Positions 13,321-19,450 of a DNA stretch of 19,450 nucleotides are shown here, piece by piece (the first letter of the stretch is position 1; the number at the start of each line of letters is the position of its first letter). The DNA comes from Pelobacter sp. UBA6812 (GTDB lineage Bacteria; Desulfobacterota; Desulfuromonadia; Desulfuromonadales; Syntrophotaleaceae), in assembly GCA_002452265.1 (NCBI GenBank), contig DKEW01000050.1, positions 1-19,450 of the forward strand. Reading direction: 5' to 3'. The notes beneath the pieces were generated by a model. That model did no database searches. It saw only the letters and a list, made by a program, of their open reading frames with translations, and had not been told where the DNA came from. The position numbers and the translations under genes were made by a program.

Positions 13321-14685
13321 TTAAAGCTCTTCGGGGTTTTCCAGAAGACGCTTCAATTCCACCAGATATTGAGCGGAATACAATCCATCTACAACCCGGT
13401 GATCGGCTACCAGGGTGACCTTCATCGTCGATGCAGGGACCATGTTGCCGTCTTTCACTACGACTTCTTCCTTGATGCCGCCAACCGCCAGGATAGCGGT
13501 CATTCCCGGGGGCACCAGGGCCACGAATTGATCGACCCCGAGCATACCCAGATTGGAAATGGCGAAATTGCCCCCGGCCATCTCTGCCGGGCCGCAGGTA
13601 CCGGCTTTAACCTTGTCGATCAAAGCACGGGAAGCGCTGGAAACCTCTTCCAGGCTAAGAGCCTGACAGCTTTTGACTACCGGCATCATCAAACCATCGT
13701 CGAGGCCAACTGCCACGGCGATGTTCACTTCGGGATTAAGGATATACTCCTTGCTACCCAGGTTGGCGTTAACCATCGGATACTTCTCGATGGCCTTGGC
13801 GCAGGCTTTAACCACCATATCATTCATGGATACGGACTTGCCGGCTGCCTTGAGACCGGCCCGAAATTCCTTGGCCGCTCCCATGTCGATGCCCATGGTT
13901 ACCGGGAACTGAGGAACCGTCCAGGAATTGGTCACCGTATTGGAGATTGCAGCACGCATAGGGGACATCGGCTTGCTGGTCGGCTTTGCCGGGGCGGCAG
14001 CCGCGGCAGGTGCCTCCTCTGCTTCGACCGGGGCAGCAGCGCCACCGCGGCTTGCAAGATAAGCATCGATATCGGCATCGGATACCGAAGCATCAGCAAT
14101 GATACCAAGCAGTTCTTTTACAGGATATTCTTCGCCTTCTTCACCGATCTTGCGGCGCAGAATTCCGGCAACGGTACTTTCTACGGGTTGAGCGATCTTG
14201 TCGGTTTCGATTTCCATGATTTCGGTGCCGACTTCGATCTCATCACCTTCGTCGAGCAACCAGGAAGAGATGGTACCTTCTTCCATGGTCAGACCCCACT
14301 TGGGCATAGTCAGTTCATGAATCCCGGCCACAGCGGCAGGAGCTGCTTGTGCTGCAGACTCATCTTCAGAATCTTCTTCCGCAGCGCCACTGCCATAGCT
14401 GGCGATGAAAGCATCGATGGCATCTTCCGAAACATCCTCACCGGCGATGATGCCGATCAGAGCTTGAACAGGGTACTCTTCGCCCTCTTCACCGATCTTA
14501 CGGCGCAGGATTCCTTCAACAGAACTTTCTACAGCCTGCGCGATCTTATCGGTTTCGATTTCGAGAATTTCACTCCCGATTTCGATGGTGTCGCCTTCAT
14601 CCATCAGCCAGGAAGCGATGGTACCTTCTTCCATGGTCAGGCCCCACTTAGGCATGGTAAGGGCAATGATATTATTGTCACTCAT
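13321..14685 (-). CDS. acoC: Acetoin dehydrogenase E2, dihydrolipoamide acetyltransferase with two lipoyl domains (454 aa)
   Basis: E2 forms the core of the complex and passes the acetyl group from E1 to CoA. Lipoyl domain 1 is at about 5-98 (lipoyl-lysine K47 in ETDKIAQ) and lipoyl domain 2 at about 121-214 (K163). They are identical at 69 of 90 aligned positions. Each is followed by an acidic segment (VSEDAIDAFIAS, VSDADIDAYLAS). Ala/Glu/Pro-rich linkers lie at 99-121 and 215-238. The catalytic domain (240-454) has the CAT-like active-site motif DHRVVDG at 428-434, with H429 catalytic. I see no peripheral-subunit-binding domain between the second lipoyl domain and the catalytic domain, although most E2 chains have one there. 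This is the true acyltransferase type, not the hydrolase-type AcoC of Ralstonia and Pseudomonas. The ATG is six bases after acoB, with its ribosome site (GGAG) inside the acoB end. Confidence 0.96.
   Translation of the reverse strand: MSDNNIIALTMPKWGLTMEEGTIASWLMDEGDTIEIGSEILEIETDKIAQAVESSVEGILRRKIGEEGEEYPVQALIGIIAGEDVSEDAIDAFIASYGSGAAEEDSEDESAAQAAPAAVAGIHELTMPKWGLTMEEGTISSWLLDEGDEIEVGTEIMEIETDKIAQPVESTVAGILRRKIGEEGEEYPVKELLGIIADASVSDADIDAYLASRGGAAAPVEAEEAPAAAAAPAKPTSKPMSPMRAAISNTVTNSWTVPQFPVTMGIDMGAAKEFRAGLKAAGKSVSMNDMVVKACAKAIEKYPMVNANLGSKEYILNPEVNIAVAVGLDDGLMMPVVKSCQALSLEEVSSASRALIDKVKAGTCGPAEMAGGNFAISNLGMLGVDQFVALVPPGMTAILAVGGIKEEVVVKDGNMVPASTMKVTLVADHRVVDGLYSAQYLVELKRLLENPEEL
14044..14313 (-). 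repeat. Second copy of the duplicated lipoyl-domain coding segment
   Basis: This segment encodes AcoC residues 125-214 and aligns without gaps to residues 9-98, encoded at 14392-14661. The proteins match at 69 of 90 positions and the DNA is also visibly alike, for example around both ETDKIAQ and RRKIGEEGEEYPV stretches. This indicates a fairly recent internal duplication or ongoing gene conversion. Confidence 0.85.
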
Positions 14686-14691
14686 GATTCT

Positions 14692-15696
14692 TTACTCCAT
14701 GGTTTTACGTACAGCCGCTTCAATCTTGTTGGCATCAGGGAGATACGCGGCCTCAAGATTTGATGCAAAAGGTGTGGGAACGAAAGGAGCCGTTACCATC
14801 TGGGGAGCTGCTTTCAAAGCGCCGAACACATTCTGGGCCACGTGGCCACACACATCGGAAGCAACACCGCAGAGGTCGTAGCTTTCGTCAACAACCACCA
14901 GGCGACCGGTCTTCTCGACACTGGAGTAGATGGCGTTCCAATCCATCGGCGAGATGGTACGGGGGTCGATGATGGTGCACTCGATACCGTCTTTGGCAAG
15001 CTTCTTGGCGGCTTTTTCAGCGAACTGAACCATACGTGCCAGAGCGACGATGGTGACGTCCTTGCCTTCCTGAACGATATTGGCTTTGCCCAGAGGAATC
15101 GTGTAGTGCTCTTCCGGAACTTCACCCTTCATGGTGTAAAGAGCCTTGTGCTCGAAGAACACGCAAGGATCGTCGTCCTCGATGGAAGCAGCCAGCAGAC
15201 CTTTAGCATCGTAGGGATTGGAGGGGATGATGCACTTCATACCCGGCACATGAGCGAACATCGAATAAGGGCTCTGGGAATGCTGAGCAGCAGCACTAAA
15301 ACCGGCGCCGATCATGGTGCGGATGGTTACCGGAGTAACGGCCTTGCCACCGAACATGTAACGGAACTTGGCAGCCTGATTGTACAGCTGATCAAAACAA
15401 ACGCCCATGAAGTCGGAGAACATCAGTTCGCCGATGGCACGCATACCGCAGGCCGAAGCGCCGACGGCGGCACCGATATAGGCGGATTCGGAGATCGGAG
15501 TATCGATTACACGGTCGGGGAACAGCGGATAAAGCCCCTTGCTGACGCCGAGAACGCCGCCCCAAGCATCGCGGGGCTGGTCGGTACCAGCGGCACCGGC
15601 AACGTCGAGCCCGAGAAGGATAACCTTCTCGTCACGTTCCATCTCCAAACGCATCGCTTCGTTGATTGCGTCCTTAAACATTATCTTTCTGGCCAT
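14692..15696 (-). CDS. acoB: Acetoin dehydrogenase E1 beta subunit (334 aa)
   Basis: This is the beta chain of the TPP-dependent acetoin:DCPIP oxidoreductase (E1), which cleaves acetoin to acetaldehyde and an acetyl group for E2. It has the transketolase-like pyrimidine-binding fold: E70 in DTPISESAYIG is the expected glutamate that activates TPP, and FSDFMGVCFDQLYNQAAKFR and QHSQSPYSMFAHVPG (138-152) are typical of E1 beta chains. The C-terminal half is a transketolase C-domain (from about 200). Length is standard. The ATG has AAAGGAA upstream. It follows acoA by 41 bases and precedes acoC by six. Pyruvate dehydrogenase E1 beta is the nearest alternative, but the acoX and two-chain acoA context favours acetoin. 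Confidence 0.95.
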   Translation of the reverse strand: MARKIMFKDAINEAMRLEMERDEKVILLGLDVAGAAGTDQPRDAWGGVLGVSKGLYPLFPDRVIDTPISESAYIGAAVGASACGMRAIGELMFSDFMGVCFDQLYNQAAKFRYMFGGKAVTPVTIRTMIGAGFSAAAQHSQSPYSMFAHVPGMKCIIPSNPYDAKGLLAASIEDDDPCVFFEHKALYTMKGEVPEEHYTIPLGKANIVQEGKDVTIVALARMVQFAEKAAKKLAKDGIECTIIDPRTISPMDWNAIYSSVEKTGRLVVVDESYDLCGVASDVCGHVAQNVFGALKAAPQMVTAPFVPTPFASNLEAAYLPDANKIEAAVRKTME

Positions 15697-15737
15697 CGTT
15701 TTATTCCTTTCTATACCTATAAATCGTCAAAAAGGGC

Positions 15738-16718
15738 TCAGTAAGAGACGTATACGTCTGCCATCAGCGCATCCAGGTCAGGCTGCGGAGCAGCTTCGGC
15801 TGCTTTGACAGCCTTCTCAACCTGATCCAGAACAGACTTGTCGATGGCCTCCAGTTCGGCGGCCTCCACCAAACCGGCAGAGGTCACGGCAGCAGCAAAG
15901 CGCTTGAGGGGGCAATCGTTTGCACGGGCGCCCTTGACTTCGTCTTTAGGACGGTAGGTCTGTGCGTCACCTTCGAAGTGACCGAAATAACGCATGGTCT
16001 TGCATTCGATAAAGGTCGGGCCGCCGCCTTTGCGGGCGCGCTCAATGGCCTCACCGGCAGCTTCGTAAACGGCGAAGAAATCGTTGCCGTCAACGGTGAC
16101 CGCAGGCATGCCGAAACCGCGGGCACGGTCGGCGATGTTGTCAGAACCGACCTTGGCAGAATACTTGGGTGAAGTCGACTCGGCGTAACCGTTGTTCTCC
16201 AGCACGAAAATCATCGGCAGATCGAGGGTCACGGCGAAGTTCATCGATTCGAAGTTGGTGCCCTGGTTGGAAGCGCCATCGCCGAAGAAGACCACGCCGA
16301 CGCTGCCGTCTTTGCGCAGTTTGGAAGCCAGAGCGGCACCGGCGATCAGCGGGGGACCGGCACCGACGATACCGTTGGCGCCCATCATGCCCTTGTCGAG
16401 GTCGGCGATATGCATGGAACCGCCTTTACCACCACAGGTACCGGTTTTTTTGCCGTAAATCTCGGCCATCATGCCCTCAAGCTCAACGCCCTTGGCGATA
16501 CAATGGCCATGACCGCGATGGGTACTGGCAATACGGTCCAAATCGTTGAGGTGTTCACAGACACCAACGGCTACAGCTTCTTCACCGGAGTAAAGATGCA
16601 CGAAACCGGGAAGGGTTCCCTTCGCGAACTCAACATGTACGCGATCTTCAAACTCACGAATCTCCCGCATCTTACGATAAGCCTTGAGAAGATCCTCTTT
16701 CGACAGTTGTGCCTTCAT
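15738..16718 (-). CDS. acoA: Acetoin dehydrogenase E1 alpha subunit (326 aa)
   Basis: This is the alpha chain of E1, which binds the diphosphate of TPP. The TPP motif runs from GDGASNQG (146-153) to ENN (174-176), the usual spacing. The STHRGHGHCIAKG segment (66-78) holds the conserved histidines of the family. The C-terminal part carries the HFEGDAQTYRPKDEV phosphorylation-loop equivalent found in acetoin and branched-chain E1 alpha chains. The ATG at 16718 has AAGGGAGA upstream. It is the first gene of acoA-acoB-acoC-lipA-acoL. A near-consensus sigma54 promoter sits about 190 bases upstream, as in aco operons of other bacteria, where AcoR activates. No acoR gene is in this window, although the activator at 2020-3498 is of the same broad class. 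Confidence 0.95.
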   Translation of the reverse strand: MKAQLSKEDLLKAYRKMREIREFEDRVHVEFAKGTLPGFVHLYSGEEAVAVGVCEHLNDLDRIASTHRGHGHCIAKGVELEGMMAEIYGKKTGTCGGKGGSMHIADLDKGMMGANGIVGAGPPLIAGAALASKLRKDGSVGVVFFGDGASNQGTNFESMNFAVTLDLPMIFVLENNGYAESTSPKYSAKVGSDNIADRARGFGMPAVTVDGNDFFAVYEAAGEAIERARKGGGPTFIECKTMRYFGHFEGDAQTYRPKDEVKGARANDCPLKRFAAAVTSAGLVEAAELEAIDKSVLDQVEKAVKAAEAAPQPDLDALMADVYVSY

Positions 16719-16905
16719 TTGTTTCTCCCTTCTTCCATTAGGTGGTACATAAGACGATAGAGTAACAATTGACCGCCCTTCAACCTGACCTTGTCAACTT
16801 CAGCCTGCCCCCACCTAAACCAGGAAGGAGTACGCCTAAAAAACTGCGGCCGGCAAAATACAGGTTCATGGTACGGTCGCGCTTGGTCTCACGGCTATGT
16901 GTTAG

Positions 16906-16921
16906 AGCACAACAGGTGCCA
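16906..16921 (-). promoter_or_regulatory. Sigma54 (-24/-12) promoter of the aco operon
   Basis: The minus strand reads TGGCACCTGTTGTGCT. The -24 box TGGCAC is perfect, the GG-to-GC spacing is the required 10 bases, and the -12 box is GTGCT instead of TTGCT. The predicted start is near 16896, leaving a leader of about 178 bases before acoA. Sigma54 control of aco operons with AcoR-type activators is established in other bacteria. This is the best of the three -24/-12 candidates in the window. Confidence 0.75.
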
Positions 16922-17068
16922 AGGACGACCCTCAAAAACAGCAAACCATATCCTCCACCTTAACCACCTTTGCAAAACGTTGTTTTTACGACCATTTTTT
17001 TCCAAAAGGATTTTCAAAAATATACCTAACATCTTAAAAAAAATGACTTTCGGTAAATTTCAGAGGGT

Positions 17069-17119
17069 TTGTTTCAGGGCGTATAGATAATTTTGAAACA
17101 AGTGTCTTACGGCAAGACA
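17069..17119. promoter_or_regulatory. Two adjacent inverted repeats, candidate enhancer of the aco operon
   Basis: TTGTTTCA at 17069-17076 and TGAAACAA at 17094-17101 are exact complements with a 17-base spacer. Immediately next, TGTCTT at 17103-17108 and AAGACA at 17114-17119 form a second dyad with a 5-base spacer. They lie about 150-200 bp upstream of the -24 box, the normal range for a sigma54 activator site. Which activator would bind is not known. Confidence 0.5.
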
Positions 17120-17154
17120 AACACCTGTCGCATAACCTTGGTTGGAAAACGGTA

Positions 17155-17210
17155 AGCTGTAAGCTGGGTGCTGGGTGCTGGGTGCTGGGTGCTGGGTGCT
17201 GAAGGCTGGA
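17155..17210. repeat. Phased heptamer array (eight units, CCCAGCA type)
   Basis: On the minus strand, seven-base units repeat in strict phase: TCCAGCC, TTCAGCA, four copies of CCCAGCA, CCCAGCT, TACAGCT. The four bases CAGC recur at the same place in every unit. On the plus strand it appears as CTGGGTG repeats. It lies between thiE and the aco enhancer candidates. Such short phased repeats can change copy number by slippage. Confidence 0.85.
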
Positions 17211-17238
17211 TTTTTTGCCAGCGCTTGCGTAGAACGGT

Positions 17239-17871
17239 CTAAAGACTGGTCGAGCGACCCTCTTGTACCTGTCGATGCAACGCGCGAACCGCATCTGCGC
17301 AGTCGTCGGCCTGCATTACGGCGGAAATGACCGCCACGGCATCTGCTCCGGCACAAATAGCCAGGGCAGCATTGTCGAGGTGAATACCGCCGATAGCCAC
17401 GATGGGTAAGGTCACCGCCGCCCTGACACGAGACAGCTCTTGAAGGGAGGTTGCCACCGTATCCTGCTTGGAGGCCGAAGGAAACAAACAACCGAAACCG
17501 ATATAATCGGCCCCTTGCTGCTGAGCTTCCATAGCCTCTTTGAGGCAATGGGTGGATACTCCTATCAGAGCCCCCGTTCCGAGGAGATTCCTGGCGCGGG
17601 CCACCGAGCCATCCGATTGGCCAAGATGCACGCCGTCAGCCCGGCAGGCTAACGCCAACTCCGGATCGTTGTTGACGATAAACAGGGCCTCAAAATCCCG
17701 GCACATAGCCCGCAACTCACAGGCCTGGTTGAGCCGTTGCTTTTGATCCTCGGATTTATCGCGATACTGGACGATCTTCACACCGTTTTCCAGAGCGGTA
17801 CGCACCCGCGCCATCATGTCGGGCAAGGATTCAGTGATCAGATATATTCCGGAGATGTCTTTGCGTGCCAT
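17239..17871 (-). CDS. thiE: Thiamine-phosphate synthase ThiE (210 aa)
   Basis: ThiE joins the pyrimidine (HMP-PP) and thiazole phosphate halves to make thiamine phosphate. It is a TIM-barrel enzyme. Visible family motifs in order are VQYRDK (34-39, diphosphate-binding Arg and Lys), FIVNNDP (64-70), DGVHLGQSD (79-87), GVSTH (104-108), GADYIGFGCLFPSASK (120-135), AIGGI (159-163) and AVISAV (180-185). Length is standard. The ATG at 17871 has AGAGGAT upstream. It follows acoX by 200 bases and precedes acoA, so a thiamine gene sits directly before the TPP-dependent enzyme that needs the product. The 200-base gap to acoX includes a long imperfect hairpin. Confidence 0.95.
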   Translation of the reverse strand: MARKDISGIYLITESLPDMMARVRTALENGVKIVQYRDKSEDQKQRLNQACELRAMCRDFEALFIVNNDPELALACRADGVHLGQSDGSVARARNLLGTGALIGVSTHCLKEAMEAQQQGADYIGFGCLFPSASKQDTVATSLQELSRVRAAVTLPIVAIGGIHLDNAALAICAGADAVAVISAVMQADDCADAVRALHRQVQEGRSTSL

Positions 17872-17923
17872 GTTTTATCCTCTAAGTTCAAAGCAAAACC
17901 GTTTTCGCACCCGCTCCTTCCAG

Positions 17924-17983
17924 TCGCTCAAGCCACGGAGACACGAAGATAACCGCTTATGCCTATCTTTGTGGCTTGAGTGA
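17924..17983. repeat. Long stem-loop between acoX and thiE
   Basis: CTCAAGCCAC at 17927-17936 pairs perfectly with GTGGCTTGAG at 17971-17980, and three more outer pairs (one G-U) are possible on the plus-strand RNA. Inside, AAGATA and TATCTT add a second stem. No U-run follows on the minus strand. The left arm contains CCACGGAGACACGAAG, reminiscent of dispersed intergenic repeats in related genomes. It may be such a repeat rather than a terminator. Confidence 0.5.
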
Positions 17984-18071
17984 GCAACGCGATCGGGTAC
18001 GAGACGGATTTTTAATATTGTTTCGGAATTCGGAAAAATCACTCCCTGCAGCTCCTTGCCCCTTCTCTGCA

Positions 18072-19154
18072 CTATTCAGCGACCCCTTGTTGAAGACTTT
18101 TCGAAGAGATATAAGGCGAGGGCCAAGTGAAAATGCCCCGCTCTGCAGCCACGTGCAGTACGCGCGGCACATCGATGGTCAAAGGGCCATCGAGGTCAAG
18201 CCAGACATTAATCCGGTCACCATCACGAAAGGCGAATTCACGTTCTCCGTCCAGAGTGACGACACCGGTTGTCAGGCTTACAGGAATTTTTTCATGCGGA
18301 CGCAGGATACGCAGCTCCGATATCCCCACCGGTACTATCAATCCCGGCGCGATAGGTGCGCACAAGGTCAACATGCCCTGCCCGGGCGGACAAAGGGTAA
18401 GATGAAGCCCCTGACCACTATCGCGCGAGATCGGATTGGCCAAACCAGCCACCGCAGATAACCCAATGGCATCGGATTCGGCATAAGTTACAAAAATTTC
18501 TTTGACCCGTTCCGGTTTCCACATAGCCCGCGAACCCACCCACATATCGTCGGTCAAACACAGATCAACCAAAGCAAGATCCCGGCAATGCCCGTTGATT
18601 TCCACCCGCAGCACTTTATTGCGAAGGGTGGCTTCGCAGACGGAAACCGCTCCCCGCGCCACCAGACCGGCTGCCATACCCGCTACCGTCGCCTCCTGAA
18701 AATGCGGAAAAGCATTATTGGTACCGGTGGACAAAGCGATCAAGGGGATGTTACCGCAGTTATTCGCTACCAGTCGGTGGGTACCGTCACCACCCAGTAC
18801 AATGATGATACGCACCCCCATATCAACCATCTTCTCGACAGCGCGCAACGTATCAATAGCTTTTTCTTGTATGGGAATTTCAAGCAATTCGATTTCGGGC
18901 CAATGTTCATCGAGCGCCAGAGTTCCCTGCTCCATACTACGTAACACACTGCCGGCAATCCCTGAACGATCGGGCATCATGCAGACCTTGTCGACGCCGA
19001 TGGCACTCATCCCCAGACACAGTCTACGAACGATATTGGCTTTTTCAGCAATGGAGAAACCGGAGGCGGCGCTTACCAAACGGCGGATATCTCGCCCGGA
19101 AGCAGGATTGGCGATGATACCTACCGTCGCATTATTAAAGGACTCGCTGGCCAT
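18072..19154 (-). CDS. acoX: AcoX family protein, NAD-kinase-like (360 aa)
   Basis: AcoX is regularly encoded with acetoin dehydrogenase but is not needed for its catalysis in the systems studied; its function is unknown. The sequence has the ATP-NAD/diacylglycerol kinase fold: an N-terminal VGIIANPASGRD (11-22), the nucleotide-binding GGDGTHR (121-127) and STGTNNAFP (142-150), followed by a beta-rich C-terminal domain. No signal peptide or membrane segment is present. The ATG at 19154 has AAGGAGA about ten bases upstream. It lies 54 bases downstream of thiH and 200 bases upstream of thiE, so here it is embedded in a thiamine gene set. That position hints at a role in cofactor supply, for example phosphorylation of a thiamine or nucleotide intermediate. 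This is an inference. Confidence 0.93.
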   Translation of the reverse strand: MASESFNNATVGIIANPASGRDIRRLVSAASGFSIAEKANIVRRLCLGMSAIGVDKVCMMPDRSGIAGSVLRSMEQGTLALDEHWPEIELLEIPIQEKAIDTLRAVEKMVDMGVRIIIVLGGDGTHRLVANNCGNIPLIALSTGTNNAFPHFQEATVAGMAAGLVARGAVSVCEATLRNKVLRVEINGHCRDLALVDLCLTDDMWVGSRAMWKPERVKEIFVTYAESDAIGLSAVAGLANPISRDSGQGLHLTLCPPGQGMLTLCAPIAPGLIVPVGISELRILRPHEKIPVSLTTGVVTLDGEREFAFRDGDRINVWLDLDGPLTIDVPRVLHVAAERGIFTWPSPYISSKSLQQGVAE

Positions 19155-19208
19155 GATTCGCTTTCTCCTTACCTATGGTGTCAAAAACCCCAAAAAAGAA
19201 TAACGTCT

Positions 19209-19450
19209 TTAACCTGTCTTACGCTCCAGAAACGCCCCGTCCCAGTCCTTCCACACCGGCTCATAGCCTTTGGCGCGCAGCATGGCGCAGACCTGTTCGG
19301 CATCGCGGTCATCGTCGATGGCGAACTGCTCGCTACCGTCGCGGTCCCGGCCGTAGCCCCCCGGTGCGGTGCTGGAACCAGCGCTGAGCTGGGTGATCCC
19401 CAACGGCAGCAGGTGATCGCGCAGGCTCGCACTTTCGCGGGTCGACAATA
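19209..19450 (-). CDS. thiH: 2-iminoacetate synthase ThiH, C-terminal end (cut by window edge)
   Basis: ThiH is the radical SAM tyrosine lyase that makes the glycine imine for the thiazole ring of thiamine in anaerobes. Only the last 80 residues or so are in the window. They match the ThiH C-terminus: LSTRES, then LPLGITQLSAGSSTAPGGYG, SEQFAIDDDRDAEQV and GYEPVWKDWDGAF. The reading frame enters from beyond 19450 and stops with TAA at 19209; the TTG at 19448 is an internal leucine codon, not a start. The radical SAM cysteine motif is outside the window. It is upstream of acoX and co-directional with thiE. Other thiazole genes are probably just beyond the right edge. Confidence 0.92.
   Translation of the reverse strand, partial: LSTRESASLRDHLLPLGITQLSAGSSTAPGGYGRDRDGSEQFAIDDDRDAEQVCAMLRAKGYEPVWKDWDGAFLERKTG

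Larger units (their letters stand above)
16719..17238. other. 520-bp regulatory gap between thiE and acoA
   Basis: No gene is visible. The stretch holds the -24/-12 promoter at 16906-16921, an AT-rich segment at about 16970-17060 that includes the short dyad AAAAC-GTT-GTTTT (16974-16986), two larger inverted repeats at 17069-17119, and a heptamer array at 17155-17210. A small GCTGG/CCAGC hairpin lies just after the thiE stop, without a U-run, so thiE may partly read through toward aco. Confidence 0.7.

Noticed and set aside
13249..14763. Plus-strand frame of 504 residues opposite acoC
   Set aside because: Its internal repeats merely mirror the duplicated lipoyl domains of acoC on the other strand.
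17126..17136. TGTCGCATAAC upstream of acoA, sharing ten bases with the hsp20 dyad cluster
   Set aside because: Only one half site is present, without the palindromic partner; a ten-base match in 19 kb can occur by chance.
17155..17210. CRISPR array
   Set aside because: The repeat unit is seven bases with no spacers; it is a simple tandem repeat.

Overview
The window is a gene-dense bacterial chromosome segment whose genes lie almost entirely on the minus strand. The only plus-strand genes are a permease and a small protein. A squalene-hopene cyclase, a sigma54 activator, and an acetoin dehydrogenase operon carrying its own lipoate synthase and E3, flanked by thiamine genes, point to the Desulfuromonadales (Deltaproteobacteria). 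The aco gene order (acoA-acoB-acoC-lipA-acoL, with acoX upstream) resembles the cluster described for the acetoin fermenter Pelobacter (Syntrophotalea) carbinolicus. The species assignment is an inference; no database search was possible.

Layout in coordinate order. (1) 1-3498 is a stress block. A PAS-like/AAA+/Fis sigma54 activator is followed by two hsp20 genes and clpB, which runs off the left edge. Between the activator and hsp20 lie a cluster of TTGCGAC dyads and a -24/-12 promoter candidate. (2) 3772-5889 is a squalene-hopene cyclase with a strong terminator downstream and a -24/-12 candidate upstream. A 743-bp gene-free stretch separates it from the divergent permease. (3) 6633-8021 carries a two-repeat metal/metalloid-type permease and an unknown 89-residue protein. 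(4) 8061-10364 reads, in transcription order, a ferredoxin-nitroreductase fusion, lipB and an alpha/beta hydrolase. (5) 10448-10571 holds two tandem terminators ending the aco transcript. (6) 10632-16718 is, in transcription order, acoA-acoB-acoC-lipA-acoL, behind a close-to-consensus -24/-12 promoter. (7) 17239-19450 is thiH (partial), acoX and thiE, upstream of and co-directional with the aco genes.

How the parts fit: acetoin dehydrogenase needs TPP on E1, lipoyl groups on E2 and FAD on E3. The window supplies late thiamine synthesis (ThiH, ThiE), octanoyl transfer and sulfur insertion (LipB, LipA) and E3 itself beside the structural genes. The E2 has two nearly identical lipoyl domains and no recognisable peripheral-subunit-binding domain. 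The least explained items are the putative sigma54 control of small heat-shock genes by a linked activator, the possible sigma54 control of hopanoid synthesis, AcoX sitting among thiamine genes, a phased heptamer array, and several dyads around the regulatory regions.
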